Source of the DNA: SFWF01 sp045539925
Lineage (GTDB): Bacteria; Bacillota; Clostridia; Oscillospirales; Acutalibacteraceae
Assembly (NCBI GenBank): GCA_045539925.1
Contig: JAZQGH010000184.1
Coordinates: 70,328-134,327, forward strand
Length of the DNA: 64,000 nucleotides
Reading direction: 5' to 3'
In this document: in pieces, positions 1 to 9,632 of the stretch
Numbering within the stretch: the first letter of the stretch is position 1
How the letters are laid out: each line of letters begins with the position of its first letter
Translations under genes and position numbers: made by a program
Notes under the pieces: model-generated
Seen by the model: only the letters and a program-made list of their open reading frames with translations
What the model was told of the DNA's origin: nothing
The model's database searches: none

Positions 1-3000
1 GTAGCCTGCATCTCTTTAGTATAGGGGTCTGTCTTAAGAAGCTCGAGTCGTGCTTTAATGAGGTCACGAATCGCCTCTTCTTCGACTTTATATCCCTCCG
101 CTGTTTTAATAATATTATCTTTTAATTCAGGATACTCCTCAACAAGATCAGCGATGTCTTCAACACCATATACATCTCCGTCTTTCATCGATTTGAAACG
201 ACTTACAAGATCTGATATGCTATCTGAGACTGTCTTTACCGCAGATTGTGTGGCTGTTAAGCCACCCGCATATTGATAAAGCAATCCTATCTCGTCTTCA
301 GTTGCGTTGTTAGCTAACATCTGAATAGAGGTTTTATCCATTAGCGCTTGAGCGTGTTCGGCAAGCTTGTCTTTATTAAGGGTTATTTTGCCGTTAGTAT
401 ACTCAATAATATCTGCATAATCTTCGTTGGCACCAATAAGCTTATTATAAGTTTCAGAAGATATAGATCCGGTGCTCTCTATTTCATTTTTTGCTTGCTT
501 CAGAATATCGACTGATTCTTTAAACCCATCAAAAGCATCTGTGAGCTCGGAACTATTGTTAATTTTCTCTATGAACGCAGACCACTCAGTAGCTATACCA
601 TTAACAATTTCAGAAAAATTGTTTCCTTCTATGCCAATTTCTTTATACCCTTGAACAAGAGCCTCTTCGAAGGATTTTATTGCCGTATCATCCATCCCTT
701 CGGTTAAGGAGTTGAATGCTTTCTGAACATTTTCGACATATTCTGCTCTTGTGATCTCCCCTTTTGCGAGAGCATCCGTGCTAATAAGCTCCCCAAAGGC
801 TTTTTGAACATCAGGTTTTAAAAAAGATAAAGGATAGAGAATGGTATCTCTGACATATCTCTGAATAGCCTCGTTCTTAGATTCGTCTTTCTTTGGAATA
901 ATATTCCCGAAGTCTATGCCTCTAAGCGTGTTTTGAGCAACACTCTGTATCTCATCAGATAAAACAATGAATTTATCCTCTGTTTGCATCCACGCACTAA
1001 TTGTCGAGTAAGCAGAGTCCCACGCGGCATCTTTCAGCCCTTCATAGTAATTGATTACTTTATCAGACCCTGAGACGAAGTCTCCGAACGCTCTGTCTGC
1101 AGCTCGTATTGAGCCAGCGTCTACCTCTATCTGATAGGTATAAATCACTTCGCCTTCTGTTTGAGATATCTTAGCCTCAACGCCGTGCGCTAACAGCTCC
1201 TTTTGCCAGCGCTCAGCATTTTTCTTCGTTAATCCCCGTTGTATAAATCCTTTTTCTAACAGAGTGTGATTGTTACCAATCCAATCCTCCCACTCTTTAC
1301 GTTTGCTTTTTTCTTCTTGAATTATTTCATCATAAGCCGTAACCCTTCCGTCAACTAATTCTGTGACTTCAGGGAGATTTTTAGCGATTTCTTTATTTGC
1401 AGATAATCTCTGCGCTTCGATAAGAGCATTTAGTGACTCGGTAAGGGTGTCCGCTGAATAAGACAGTGCTAACATCGCATTGCCATTGCTATCATAACCC
1501 CTATTTAGGTCAGGGAATAATTCGGCAAGTTGATTATTAAGAGATAAAAACTCTTGATACTCTTCATCGGTTAGCTTAGTATTCTCTCCGAACTTGTTAA
1601 CGCCCTCGGAAAGCTTTACAAACCGAGGAATAATTTCATCGGATGATTTTTTTAGTTCTATGTAAGCGCCAGATGCTTCCTCAACCTTGCTCGTTAGTTC
1701 ATCCCAGCCAGCATTTATTTTTTCAAGACGCTCTTCAGGAGACTTAAATGAATCAAAAAGCTTTGTAATTGCTTTTTCCCACTTACCGCCGGATATCTTA
1801 TTGCCAATTGCGTATATTGTGCTTGCAACAGCGGCAATTATACTAATTACACCAAGCGCTTTAGAGAGAAATCCAAGAACCACTCCGCCAATCTTTGCAA
1901 TTTTTGAAAAAGTCGTATATAATACAACGCTCGACCCAGCCATTTTGCTTGCGGATTTAGTCTGATCAAACACGCCACTGCCAAACACTAAGTCTCTTCT
2001 TTCGTTTGCAAGATCAGCATTCTTACCCACAAATTTGTATTCTAATCTCTGCTTTAGAAGTCTTCTTTCTGCTTCTGTTAAGCTGTTAATCCTCGCAATC
2101 AGTATTTCAACATCAATCTTATCATCCTCAAACATATCCATAGTGGCTACTACGGTTTGAGCTCTTGCAAGCCCTTTATATGTTTGGGTTAAAGCAATAA
2201 CGCTGCCTATAGTAATAGGGAATAAGGCTTGCAAAGCGGCGAGATAATCAACTGCTTCCAACAATCCCGTGCCAATGGAAATTATGCCCTTGACCAGCCC
2301 TGTGTCTATTAAATGAGATGAGAGCGACTGAAAGGTTGCTGAAAACGCTTGCAGCTTACCGCTTATAGATTCAAGGTAAATTTCGTTTTCTTTAAGAGCT
2401 GATCCCGCTGACTGAGCAGAGGTCTCTAACGATCTTGCTGCCACATCAAAGTTTTCGAGCAAGCTTGAAACAACGTTTGCATTCCTCTTGCCGCCAACCA
2501 TTTCTAAGATGTTAGCTTGAGAGGTATCAGACAATTCACCCCAAACCTCGGATAAAGCCTTGAGTATGTCATACGTAGACTTAAAAGAGCCGTCAGGTTC
2601 TAAAATATCTACCTTCTTTCCTGTGAGTTGCATGATCTCGTCACGAAGCTCAGACACACTATTCGCCATACCCTCGGTGGATTCACCTGCATCTTCGGCC
2701 TCAGTTTTTGCTGCACGAAGGTACATAGAAACGGTCTTCATAGTGGTTCCCACAACATCGGGGTTCTGAACTATCGTATTTGCTGCTGTGATAAGTGCAA
2801 TTGTTTCATCAAGAGTGTTGTTGGCCGCCTTCATAGCCGCTGCAGAGCGGAGAAGCGCGTCGCCAATGCCGCCTGATGAGATCGCGAAATTGTTACCGAC
2901 GTTATTAAATTTGTCAACAACTGACATAGCCTGCGATGCTTCCATCCCAAATGCTTGCATCGTAGCAATAATACTTTCTGTTGCCTGTGTGATATCAGAG

Positions 3001-4406
3001 ATGCCATCGCCAACGTTTTTATATACAAGAGCCGCATCAGCTAACTGTTCAGATTCTGCGATGGTGTTACCAAGGCGTGCAAAGTCGGCGGTCGCGCTAA
3101 CCACATCAACAAGGGAAGAACCAACCTTCTTCGCTCTCGCAGAAGCACTGGTTAAAAATGCTTTATATGCGGTATCTGTCTCGTTGGTGACCTTTTTGAG
3201 TTCTGTCATAGCTTCGTCAAGTTCAACGGTGATAGAGACAAGCCTCCGCATAGCCTGCCAAGTCTCCATGAAGATTGTGGATACACTGAACCACGAAGCG
3301 TACTTGTCTATTCCTTTGGATAGTTTATCAAACCACGACAGCTTGCCTTTGCCAGACGAAGCGATCGCGGACATACTTGCCCGTTGAGAAACTACTAATT
3401 CATCAAGCTCCTTATTTAATTTTTCTGCAGAAAAAGAGTTGTCATCAAGTTGCTGTTTTAACGCTCGCAGTTTTTGCTCTACGGAAACCAAATTATTATA
3501 ATCGCCAGACGTCTCACCGTGAGAGGCAGCAGAAAACCTTTTCTGAGCCGCAACATTTGCATCTATTGCGGTTTGGACTCTCTTTAAACTGCTCGCTCTT
3601 TGCTTGGCGTCTGCTTCCATCTCTTTTTCTGCATTGGATGCGTTAGCCACAGCGTTTGAGTAACGAGAGGTTTCATACCTAAGCTTCGACATGGCTTCAA
3701 CAAGCTCATGTGCAGAGATTTCTCCATTATTAAAAGATGTGGTTAACTCTTTTACTTCCGAAATAGCGCCTTGTAAAGACTTCGAGTCATAACCATCCTC
3801 GAATGTTAAACCCGGGTCTTGGCTATTTAACTTAGTCTGAGCGGAAGCCATAGCCGACTCAGCTTTAGCCATAAGAGAGTACTTGTCGGCTGTAGATATC
3901 GGAGTATTTAATATTCTAAGTAACTCTGAGTATCTGTCTGTGAAAGATTCAACAGACAGTTCACCTTTTGATAAGTCGCCTCTTAGTTTGTTGATTTGTC
4001 CCTGAAAATTATCGGGTAATATCTTTATCTGATTTCTATCCAGTTCTTTGAGCGCACTATCTAAACGATCTAATTGCTGAGTAGCAACGGTATATTCCTT
4101 TGTGCCCACTGCTATTATGCTTTTAGGATTTTCGGGAATATGAGTCTTACTCGGGTTAACAGTAATAGACGGATCAATAGTTACAGCCTGTCCGACCGCG
4201 ATATTCCTTGTTGCGTCAGTAACAGCGTCTCTGATACTTTTGCTTAAATTTTCGATCGAGGTAGGATCGGCTGTAAATTTAATTTTATATGGATCCTTGT
4301 TGATCTCTGAAACGATCCAGTTTAGAGTGTCGCTAATCTCTTTGCCGCTACCTTCGGATAAACTTCTGTCACCTTCCACTCCGAATCGTAATTTAATATC
4401 AGCCAT
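1..4406 (-). CDS. Tail tape measure protein (partial, C-terminus beyond left edge)
   Basis: The minus frame is open from an ATG at 4406 to the window edge (more than 1,468 codons). The start follows AAGGAGGGG with good spacing. It sets tail length and occupies the tail tube lumen. The middle part (about 3,300-2,300) carries the TP901-type tape-measure core, recognisable by MKTVSMYLRAAKTEAEDAGE and a following SELRDEIMQLTGKK stretch. Hydrophobic segments follow around 2,250-1,800, then long charged alpha-helical sequence. It is the last gene of the visible tail module, directly after the putative assembly proteins, as usual in siphoviruses. Plus-strand ORFs across this region are shadows. Confidence 0.93.
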   Translation of the reverse strand, partial: MADIKLRFGVEGDRSLSEGSGKEISDTLNWIVSEINKDPYKIKFTADPTSIENLSKSIRDAVTDATRNIAVGQAVTIDPSITVNPSKTHIPENPKSIIAVGTKEYTVATQQLDRLDSALKELDRNQIKILPDNFQGQINKLRGDLSKGELSVESFTDRYSELLRILNTPISTADKYSLMAKAESAMASAQTKLNSQDPGLTFEDGYDSKSLQGAISEVKELTTSFNNGEISAHELVEAMSKLRYETSRYSNAVANASNAEKEMEADAKQRASSLKRVQTAIDANVAAQKRFSAASHGETSGDYNNLVSVEQKLRALKQQLDDNSFSAEKLNKELDELVVSQRASMSAIASSGKGKLSWFDKLSKGIDKYASWFSVSTIFMETWQAMRRLVSITVELDEAMTELKKVTNETDTAYKAFLTSASARAKKVGSSLVDVVSATADFARLGNTIAESEQLADAALVYKNVGDGISDITQATESIIATMQAFGMEASQAMSVVDKFNNVGNNFAISSGGIGDALLRSAAAMKAANNTLDETIALITAANTIVQNPDVVGTTMKTVSMYLRAAKTEAEDAGESTEGMANSVSELRDEIMQLTGKKVDILEPDGSFKSTYDILKALSEVWGELSDTSQANILEMVGGKRNANVVSSLLENFDVAARSLETSAQSAGSALKENEIYLESISGKLQAFSATFQSLSSHLIDTGLVKGIISIGTGLLEAVDYLAALQALFPITIGSVIALTQTYKGLARAQTVVATMDMFEDDKIDVEILIARINSLTEAERRLLKQRLEYKFVGKNADLANERRDLVFGSGVFDQTKSASKMAGSSVVLYTTFSKIAKIGGVVLGFLSKALGVISIIAAVASTIYAIGNKISGGKWEKAITKLFDSFKSPEERLEKINAGWDELTSKVEEASGAYIELKKSSDEIIPRFVKLSEGVNKFGENTKLTDEEYQEFLSLNNQLAELFPDLNRGYDSNGNAMLALSYSADTLTESLNALIEAQRLSANKEIAKNLPEVTELVDGRVTAYDEIIQEEKSKRKEWEDWIGNNHTLLEKGFIQRGLTKKNAERWQKELLAHGVEAKISQTEGEVIYTYQIEVDAGSIRAADRAFGDFVSGSDKVINYYEGLKDAAWDSAYSTISAWMQTEDKFIVLSDEIQSVAQNTLRGIDFGNIIPKKDESKNEAIQRYVRDTILYPLSFLKPDVQKAFGELISTDALAKGEITRAEYVENVQKAFNSLTEGMDDTAIKSFEEALVQGYKEIGIEGNNFSEIVNGIATEWSAFIEKINNSSELTDAFDGFKESVDILKQAKNEIESTGSISSETYNKLIGANEDYADIIEYTNGKITLNKDKLAEHAQALMDKTSIQMLANNATEDEIGLLYQYAGGLTATQSAVKTVSDSISDLVSRFKSMKDGDVYGVEDIADLVEEYPELKDNIIKTAEGYKVEEEAIRDLIKARLELLKTDPYTKEMQA

Positions 4407-4465
4407 GCGATCCCCTCCTTTATTTTAGTAAAATAAGGATTGGCTCAAGGCCAATCCTTTAATAA

Positions 4466-5080
4466 TTAATTGTTATCTCTGTCCTCATATAAGCTCGGAT
4501 CTATATCAGCATAAACGCTATATGCATCCCCAAAGCGGCTGTTAAACTCGTCAACAGCCTCTTGCATAAATCCGATTTCTTCACGGACTCTAAGATTTCC
4601 GATAGAGCCGAGTTCTTCGTGTCCTTCCCAAATACCGAAAACTTTCTTTACAGGCTCGTCTTCTCCGTATCCTGTATCGAACAGAGCAACGATGTTCGAT
4701 ACACCGTCCCCAGTCCTTTTTCCTTTATTTTTTCCTCTTGCAATAGTCAGGGAAGGGCGACTCATATCATCCAGAAAGAATATTGAAACTTCATATCCGT
4801 CTCCATGCTCTTTAGGCTCTGTGTGCTTGAGCGAATCGAAGTGCTCGAGCACCGATGTAGGCAGTTTATGTCGAGAGGCAGTCTCTTTAAGAATATGTAT
4901 CATCTGCTCAGCAACATTGTTCATATCTTTTAAGGTAACAATCTTACTGCCGCCTTCAGTCTTACCAACTCCGGTTTCCCTATATTCCTTTAATTTTTCG
5001 CGGATACGTTTCTTTCCTTCGTCTGTTGTAGTCCATGTGTCAACTTTCTTAAGAATTGATGAAAAATCGATATTACTCAT
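4466..5080 (-). CDS. Tail-module protein of unknown function (possible second tail assembly protein)
   Basis: 204 residues, beginning immediately after the TAA of the upstream gene (TAA directly followed by ATG, in the same frame), so translation is probably coupled. The N-terminus is basic and helical. The middle contains an alpha/beta stretch (YEVSIFFLDD) and the end a VREEIGFMQEAVDEFNSRFG segment resembling the C-terminus of HK97 gp10-like or minor virion proteins. Its position between the chaperone-like gene and the tape measure suggests a role in tail assembly. No catalytic motif is visible; the role is inferred from position only. Confidence 0.75.
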   Translation of the reverse strand: MSNIDFSSILKKVDTWTTTDEGKKRIREKLKEYRETGVGKTEGGSKIVTLKDMNNVAEQMIHILKETASRHKLPTSVLEHFDSLKHTEPKEHGDGYEVSIFFLDDMSRPSLTIARGKNKGKRTGDGVSNIVALFDTGYGEDEPVKKVFGIWEGHEELGSIGNLRVREEIGFMQEAVDEFNSRFGDAYSVYADIDPSLYEDRDNN

Positions 5081-5677
5081 TTATTCCGTCTTTTCTTTAG
5101 AGCCATACATCTTATCAATGTAAGATTCCACGAGCTTCTCTTCACTGAATCCACCATTGGACACTGCCTGAATAAGCTTAGACATATCCTCTTCATTCAC
5201 TCCGCCGAAGATAGATCCGATCTGTTTCTGCAGACTATCAAACGCAGAATAAAGCTGATTCATCTGAGTATGAACCGCCTCAATGTTTGCCTGCGCTCTA
5301 TGCGCAATACGTGCATCAATAGCGCGACACATTTCTGAATACTGCGCATAATCAATTCGCTCAAGAATGACACTTACAGCATCTGTGCAGTAAGCAATTT
5401 TATATTTGTGTGCAGAATCTTCGGGCATATTAAAATTCGCATACTTTTCAAGAATGAGAACTCTTGTCGCAAACTCTTTTGCTTCAGGCTGATATGTGCC
5501 ATCTTCGGCAAAACAACTGTTAACGATACTATTAACAAACTCTACCATCTCTTTAAAAGAGAGGTTTCTTTTAATAGTGAGCTCAATACCATACCAGTCA
5601 AGTGTTTCCGTCGGAACATATGTGCTTGCGATAACCTTATCAACAGCCGTAATTGAAACTTTCTTTTCCTTTGCCAT
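5081..5677 (-). CDS. Putative tail assembly chaperone
   Basis: 198 residues, with a strong AAGGAG ribosome site. It lies between the tail tube gene region and the tape measure gene, where Firmicutes siphophages encode the gpG/gpT-type tail chaperones. The sequence begins with beta-rich residues (YGIELTIKRNLSFKEM) and continues as mostly helical, as in many tail chaperones. The usual programmed frameshift is not evident: the downstream gene is in the same frame, separated by one TAA codon. Function is inferred from context. Confidence 0.7.
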   Translation of the reverse strand: MAKEKKVSITAVDKVIASTYVPTETLDWYGIELTIKRNLSFKEMVEFVNSIVNSCFAEDGTYQPEAKEFATRVLILEKYANFNMPEDSAHKYKIAYCTDAVSVILERIDYAQYSEMCRAIDARIAHRAQANIEAVHTQMNQLYSAFDSLQKQIGSIFGGVNEEDMSKLIQAVSNGGFSEEKLVESYIDKMYGSKEKTE

Positions 5678-5693
5678 AAAAATCTCCTTTAAT

Positions 5694-6128
5694 TCAAAGT
5701 ATTTTCACGAGAATTTCTGTTCTCGGGTTTTCTTTATCTATAAAGCAACTAAGAGACAACTTCTTTAGATGCTTGCTGTCGTCGTCGATTAAAAACCCCG
5801 ACTCAACAAGGCCATCAAGTATGAACTTAGGAACACTGTTGTCAACGTCGTGCCTTCTGTTTGTCGGGTAATAAGTTTTAAATGATACTTCGCATTCCTC
5901 TACACCACTGTTTTCTAACCCTTCGTTTTGGATCAACCAAAGGATGAAATCCTTCCACTTTTGCTTCAAAGCGTTCATTTCGGGGCGTCTCATAATCATC
6001 CATTTATTTATAGATTCATGATAGGGGTGTGCTATAGGCCTCTTGCGAGCCCTTTTGTGAATATTAAAATAATAAACATCGTACTCTTGTAAAACCGCTT
6101 CATCTATAACAAGCTTTACGTTTTTCAT
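5694..6128 (-). CDS. RusA-like Holliday junction endonuclease
   Basis: 144 residues, near the usual RusA length. The diagnostic region is YYPTNRRHDVDNSVPKFILD followed by GFLIDDDSKHLKKL and a final NPRTEILV strand. The acidic residues in HDVDN and IDDDS fit the metal-binding carboxylates of RusA resolvases, which cut four-way DNA junctions. It is an unusual guest in a tail module and could resolve replication or recombination junctions before packaging. It sits just beyond a strong terminator, so it may be transcribed at a different level from the tail tube gene. Confidence 0.85.
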   Translation of the reverse strand: MKNVKLVIDEAVLQEYDVYYFNIHKRARKRPIAHPYHESINKWMIMRRPEMNALKQKWKDFILWLIQNEGLENSGVEECEVSFKTYYPTNRRHDVDNSVPKFILDGLVESGFLIDDDSKHLKKLSLSCFIDKENPRTEILVKIL

Positions 6129-6146
6129 AACCTTTTCCTTTGTGGT

Positions 6147-6183
6147 AAAAAGGGTTGCACCGCAACGGAGTGCAACCCTTTTT
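6147..6183 (-). terminator. Intrinsic terminator between zinc-motif gene and rusA-like gene
   Basis: Near-perfect stem AAGGGTTGCAC / GTGCAACCCTT with a 9-nt loop, followed on the minus strand by TTTTT. It lies downstream of the tail tube and zinc-motif genes and could reduce readthrough to the tail assembly genes. The plus strand also ends in a T-run, so it may be bidirectional. Confidence 0.85.
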
Positions 6184-6194
6184 CGAATAATGTA

Positions 6195-6458
6195 TTACTC
6201 GTCTTCTTCTACAAAGCTGTCATCGATATCAGCACTTAACTCGGAGACCGAAAGTTCAAGTGTGATCGGAGAAACAGCTTCTGTCGTGACTTCTTCTTTG
6301 TGAGCACGAGAAGCTCTTATCTGCTCAAGATAGATTGCTCCGTGCTCGGGGCAGCAAGCCACGTTTCTCCAGTGGAAGACGCTGGTGTCCTTTTTAAAGG
6401 TACGGCAAGCTTCATATTCCTTGCCGCATACTCGACACGTAAAAATCGTCTTAGACAC
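6195..6458 (-). CDS. Small Cys/His-rich tail-module protein
   Basis: About 87 residues from a GTG at 6458 that overlaps the TAA of the tail tube gene. A longer open frame extends upstream, but it only shadows the tail tube gene. The N-terminal half has CRVCGKEYEAC and, about 20 residues later, CCPEH, a likely zinc-binding cluster. The C-terminus is acidic. Similar short zinc-ribbon-like proteins occur beside tail genes in Clostridia phages; the function is unknown. The end-overlapping start suggests translational coupling to the tube protein. Confidence 0.72.
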   Translation of the reverse strand: MSKTIFTCRVCGKEYEACRTFKKDTSVFHWRNVACCPEHGAIYLEQIRASRAHKEEVTTEAVSPITLELSVSELSADIDDSFVEEDE

Positions 6459-7266
6459 AATCAGCAGCTTCTGCGTCAGATGCGTTAACACCAAACACTG
6501 TGTATGTCCAGAGCTGGCCGCCGATGCCGCAAGCGCCTGCGAGAGCTTCTGCTTCGAATGCATGAACAGTCTGGCTATCAGACATTTCAAGAGAGAATTC
6601 ACCAGAGAAGTCTGCCTTAGGAACGAAGATCTGTACGCGGTAAACGTTTGCACACTTGTCCTCAGCAAGAACATCGATGTAGAGTGTACACTTCTGAGAA
6701 TATACATCGCTCATGTTTACAAGAACATTAGCAACCATCATTCTCTTATAGTAAACAACGATTTCTTTGTCTACATGGTCAGCACTAAATGTAAGAGTTC
6801 TTGTGCCGGGATCATACATAAATGTTGTAGCAGAAGCTTCAGTACCCTGCGTAAGACGTTCGCCAATAGAACCGTCAGCGTTCTTTAAGTAAAGGTTTTC
6901 GATTTCATCGCCTTCAACGCCAACAGCCTTATATGTAGTTTCAGCTACATAAGCGCTTTCTACTTCCTTAATTACGAGATAGTCTGTCCAAAGAACTTCT
7001 GTGGGCTTGTTAGTAAATGTGCCACCTGTCTGCATCTCAAGGAGACCGCCGGATACGAGACCGTTTGTACCGCTGATCGTAACAGCCTTGTTACGCTTAA
7101 GAGTAGAGAGCTTTCTGCCACCCTTACCTGTGATTTCAGCAGAGTCCTGTGTCTGGCTGATAGATGCGTCCTGAAGTTCATCGAGTGTGAAAAGATAATC
7201 GCCCTTAACAACATCAAACGCAGTGATGGTTTCGATACTTGTAATAGCAAGATCCTGAATATTCAT
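6451..7266 (-). CDS. Major tail (tube) protein
   Basis: 271 residues from the ATG at 7266, preceded by GGAGG at 9-nt spacing; an upstream in-frame TTG is less likely. The N-terminal region (SISQTQDSAEITGKGGRKLS) and alternating beta-strand pattern fit the tail tube fold of siphophages, whose subunits stack around the tape measure. Context agrees: it follows the neck genes and precedes the tail assembly genes and tape measure. The C-terminal 60 residues are Ala/Cys-rich and may be a small extra domain. Confidence 0.85.
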   Translation of the reverse strand: MNIQDLAITSIETITAFDVVKGDYLFTLDELQDASISQTQDSAEITGKGGRKLSTLKRNKAVTISGTNGLVSGGLLEMQTGGTFTNKPTEVLWTDYLVIKEVESAYVAETTYKAVGVEGDEIENLYLKNADGSIGERLTQGTEASATTFMYDPGTRTLTFSADHVDKEIVVYYKRMMVANVLVNMSDVYSQKCTLYIDVLAEDKCANVYRVQIFVPKADFSGEFSLEMSDSQTVHAFEAEALAGACGIGGQLWTYTVFGVNASDAEAADCV

Positions 7267-7287
7267 AAACAATTTCCTCCAAAATAA

Positions 7288-8004
7288 TTATTTGTGAGTT
7301 AGCCAGTTTAAATCTTCACGGCTAAACTCTTTTGCACTTATAGTTCCGGCATAAATGCCGTGCATACGATTGTCATAGTCGACTTTCTTTATAATCTGCC
7401 TAACGCTTTCATTAAACTGATAAATGGAGAGTTCTTTTGTCGTCTCAAAATCATATTTATACTGTTCTGCGTTAACCATTGCGACTATTAATGCTTCGAG
7501 CTGAGAGTCTTCGCGACGATTCATACGGCGTTTCTGTTTTTCTCTCGCTCTTTTTAAAAGATATTCTTGTGCTTCCGTGTTTGCAGGCTTTCGCCTGTTC
7601 TTTTCAAGATGATGTATTTTCCTTAATGCCTCAGCTATATAAGCGTGAATAGCACGATCTATTTTGATATCCGATTCTTCGTCGTACAGCAACGGTAAAC
7701 CATTTTGTTCGTTAATCCGTGGTTTAAACTTTTTCAAATCTAAGTCACCGAAGATTAAGCTCGTATCTTCTTCTCTTAAGCCCGGGAACAGGAGCATAAA
7801 GAGGTCAAATTCGTTTATAGATGTATAGTCTATCTTTGCATCAGCGAGCTGCACCATCAAGTCTATGGGCATAGCTGTAATCAGAGTAACAAGACGATAG
7901 TAAGAATCTTCATCTCTAAGTATCTCGCCGACTGTCGGAATCATGACATCAATCTTGTCATTTATCGAATATCTGTCTTTGTATAGTAAACTGAATGTTG
8001 CCAT
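7288..8004 (-). CDS. Virion-module protein of unknown function
   Basis: 238 residues, starting within a TAATG overlap with the preceding gene. It has a mostly helical N-terminal half (IDVMIPTVGEILRDEDSYYR) and a strongly basic middle (REKQKRRMNRRED). The position between neck genes and the tail tube gene suggests a structural or assembly role. I do not recognise a family from the sequence. Confidence 0.75.
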   Translation of the reverse strand: MATFSLLYKDRYSINDKIDVMIPTVGEILRDEDSYYRLVTLITAMPIDLMVQLADAKIDYTSINEFDLFMLLFPGLREEDTSLIFGDLDLKKFKPRINEQNGLPLLYDEESDIKIDRAIHAYIAEALRKIHHLEKNRRKPANTEAQEYLLKRAREKQKRRMNRREDSQLEALIVAMVNAEQYKYDFETTKELSIYQFNESVRQIIKKVDYDNRMHGIYAGTISAKEFSREDLNWLTHK

Positions 8005-8501
8005 TAGTTATTTTTCCGATTTGATGGAGTCGGCCTCTTAGGATCGTACTGACGATTAAAGTCCGTGGCATGAAGCGTGATACATTTACCTTGAAAGTCT
8101 GTCATTGGCGCGAAGCGTTTAACAGACTGAAGTTCTAATTCGCCAAGTCCATAATAACGACTGCCGTTTATCAGTTTTGCAATCTCCGAGCATAGCTTGT
8201 CTGTGCGTACGCCACCTTCCGGCAGCTTAAGCAAACTCTTGTGCGTAAAAACCCATATATATATGGTGGGCTGGAAATACGTCTTGTTATAAGCCCTCTG
8301 AATATCAACATCGAAACAGATAAATGTTCTAGCATCCTCTACTGTTTCGGGGACGTACTCAAAAGGGAAAATCTGGCTGTACGCAAGAGTGAAAGGATCG
8401 GATACGGGAATTAACCCGCTGACTAATTTCACAACCTCTTCGGAAGTTAAGAGATCTTTCATTAGCTGATTTTTATAATCAAAAAATTCTTCTAACTGCA
8501 T
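8004..8501 (-). CDS. Putative tail terminator or neck protein
   Basis: 165 residues from the ATG at 8501, which shares one base with the upstream TAA (TAATG coupling); an in-frame ATG nine bases earlier has poorer spacing. It has mixed alpha/beta sequence with aromatic strands (TIYIWVFTHKSLLKLPEG), as in tail terminator/tail completion proteins, and it lies just upstream of the tail tube gene. The assignment rests on gene order. Confidence 0.65.
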   Translation of the reverse strand: MQLEEFFDYKNQLMKDLLTSEEVVKLVSGLIPVSDPFTLAYSQIFPFEYVPETVEDARTFICFDVDIQRAYNKTYFQPTIYIWVFTHKSLLKLPEGGVRTDKLCSEIAKLINGSRYYGLGELELQSVKRFAPMTDFQGKCITLHATDFNRQYDPKRPTPSNRKNN

Positions 8502-9295
8502 TAGATCCATACCTTCCTATCTGTGATATTAGTCTGTTGCTGATTAGGCTCTTCGTTAGAGTCACCGATATCAGTCTCTTCTTCAGAATCATCTACCTCA
8601 AGCAGTTCGTCTGGATAATACTTGTAATAATCAGCGATACCAAGTTCATGATTATCAAAATCGGTTGATACAACCTCCTGTAACACAAACTTATAAACAC
8701 CTCTATTGTTGTATACTGATCCTACTTTCAGCGGCTTTGTGAGCAGGTATGCAAGCTTTGGGTTTGCATCAGGATCGTCGATTAAGAAACGATTTTCTCT
8801 GCTAAATTTGACGGTGTGCTCATTACGAGCGATAGTCATAGCGATACGCGAGTCACCACGAGTAACGACAAAATTACGATCTTCAAATTCTCCTGTAAGA
8901 TATTTTGTCCCGTCCTCGATCACACACCATTGCTCGTGTATAACACCGTCGTTAGAAACCCAACGTAGCAGGTGATTACACTGAACAAGCTTTGCTCTTG
9001 TGTAAACCTCGTCGTGAGCGTCTAACTCTGATACAAGCCACCTATTTTTCTCCCAAAAAACAAGAGCCCCGCAAGAGATTGTCTCGCCGGGGAGGGAATA
9101 AATAAGCTTTTCGTTCAGGTTGTCAGAATCAATAATTGCTACTTCTTGAGGCGAATCATCAACGAGCGCTGTAAAATAAGATAAATTATCCGGAAGCTTT
9201 AATGTCAACATACGAGACTCCCTATTTAGAGCAGCCTCTCTCTTTGTTGCCCCTCGGGACAACATTCTTCTCTCATAAACTTCCCACGCATTCAT
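8501..9295 (-). CDS. Putative head-closure / neck protein
   Basis: 264 residues from the ATG at 9295; an in-frame GTG at 9304 is also possible. It overlaps the preceding gene. It has beta-rich sequence with several short strands (SCGALVFWEKNRWLVSELD) and an acidic, Gln/Asn-rich tail. It is placed after the connector-like genes and before the tail terminator candidate, which fits a stopper or head-closure protein. No motif is diagnostic. Confidence 0.65.
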   Translation of the reverse strand: MNAWEVYERRMLSRGATKREAALNRESRMLTLKLPDNLSYFTALVDDSPQEVAIIDSDNLNEKLIYSLPGETISCGALVFWEKNRWLVSELDAHDEVYTRAKLVQCNHLLRWVSNDGVIHEQWCVIEDGTKYLTGEFEDRNFVVTRGDSRIAMTIARNEHTVKFSRENRFLIDDPDANPKLAYLLTKPLKVGSVYNNRGVYKFVLQEVVSTDFDNHELGIADYYKYYPDELLEVDDSEEETDIGDSNEEPNQQQTNITDRKVWI

Positions 9296-9632
9296 TCTCG
9301 TCACCGCCTTCGCTGTACTGAGCTTTGAGCTTGTTACAGATAGAAATAGCCCTAAATACCTCGCGTCTTACTTCCTTGGGCGAAGCATCAGGGTTATCGA
9401 TGAAATACTGTAATATCGATAGTAAAGTTAAAAAAGAAGAATTATTGCTCATTCCCTGTATAAGTTCTTTGCAGCCTAACAGTTCTACCTGCAAACTGCG
9501 AAGATAAACAGGTAATGACTCCTCTTCAGCCTCTCGTATCGGGAGAATCTTAAAGAATCGATTCACAAGAGTTCTGAAATAGTTATTCGCAAGACCTATG
9601 TCGATCTGTGCGTCAAACGTTGTTTTTATCAT
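9273..9632 (-). CDS. Virion-module protein, unknown
   Basis: 119 residues, helical, starting in an ATGA overlap with the upstream gene's stop. It is part of a tightly overlapping run of neck genes. No family recognised. Confidence 0.65.
   Translation of the reverse strand: MIKTTFDAQIDIGLANNYFRTLVNRFFKILPIREAEEESLPVYLRSLQVELLGCKELIQGMSNNSSFLTLLSILQYFIDNPDASPKEVRREVFRAISICNKLKAQYSEGGDENECVGSL

Noticed and set aside
2788..3387. Plus-strand ORF of 199 codons
   Set aside because: It lies opposite the tape-measure reading frame, whose translation is clearly protein-like; composition is that of a shadow frame.
5060..5100. Programmed frameshift between the tail assembly genes
   Set aside because: The two genes are in the same frame separated by TAA-ATG, so no slippage is needed or indicated.
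6459..6707. N-terminal extension of the zinc-motif protein
   Set aside because: The extension only shadows the tail tube gene; GTG at 6458 is the sensible start.
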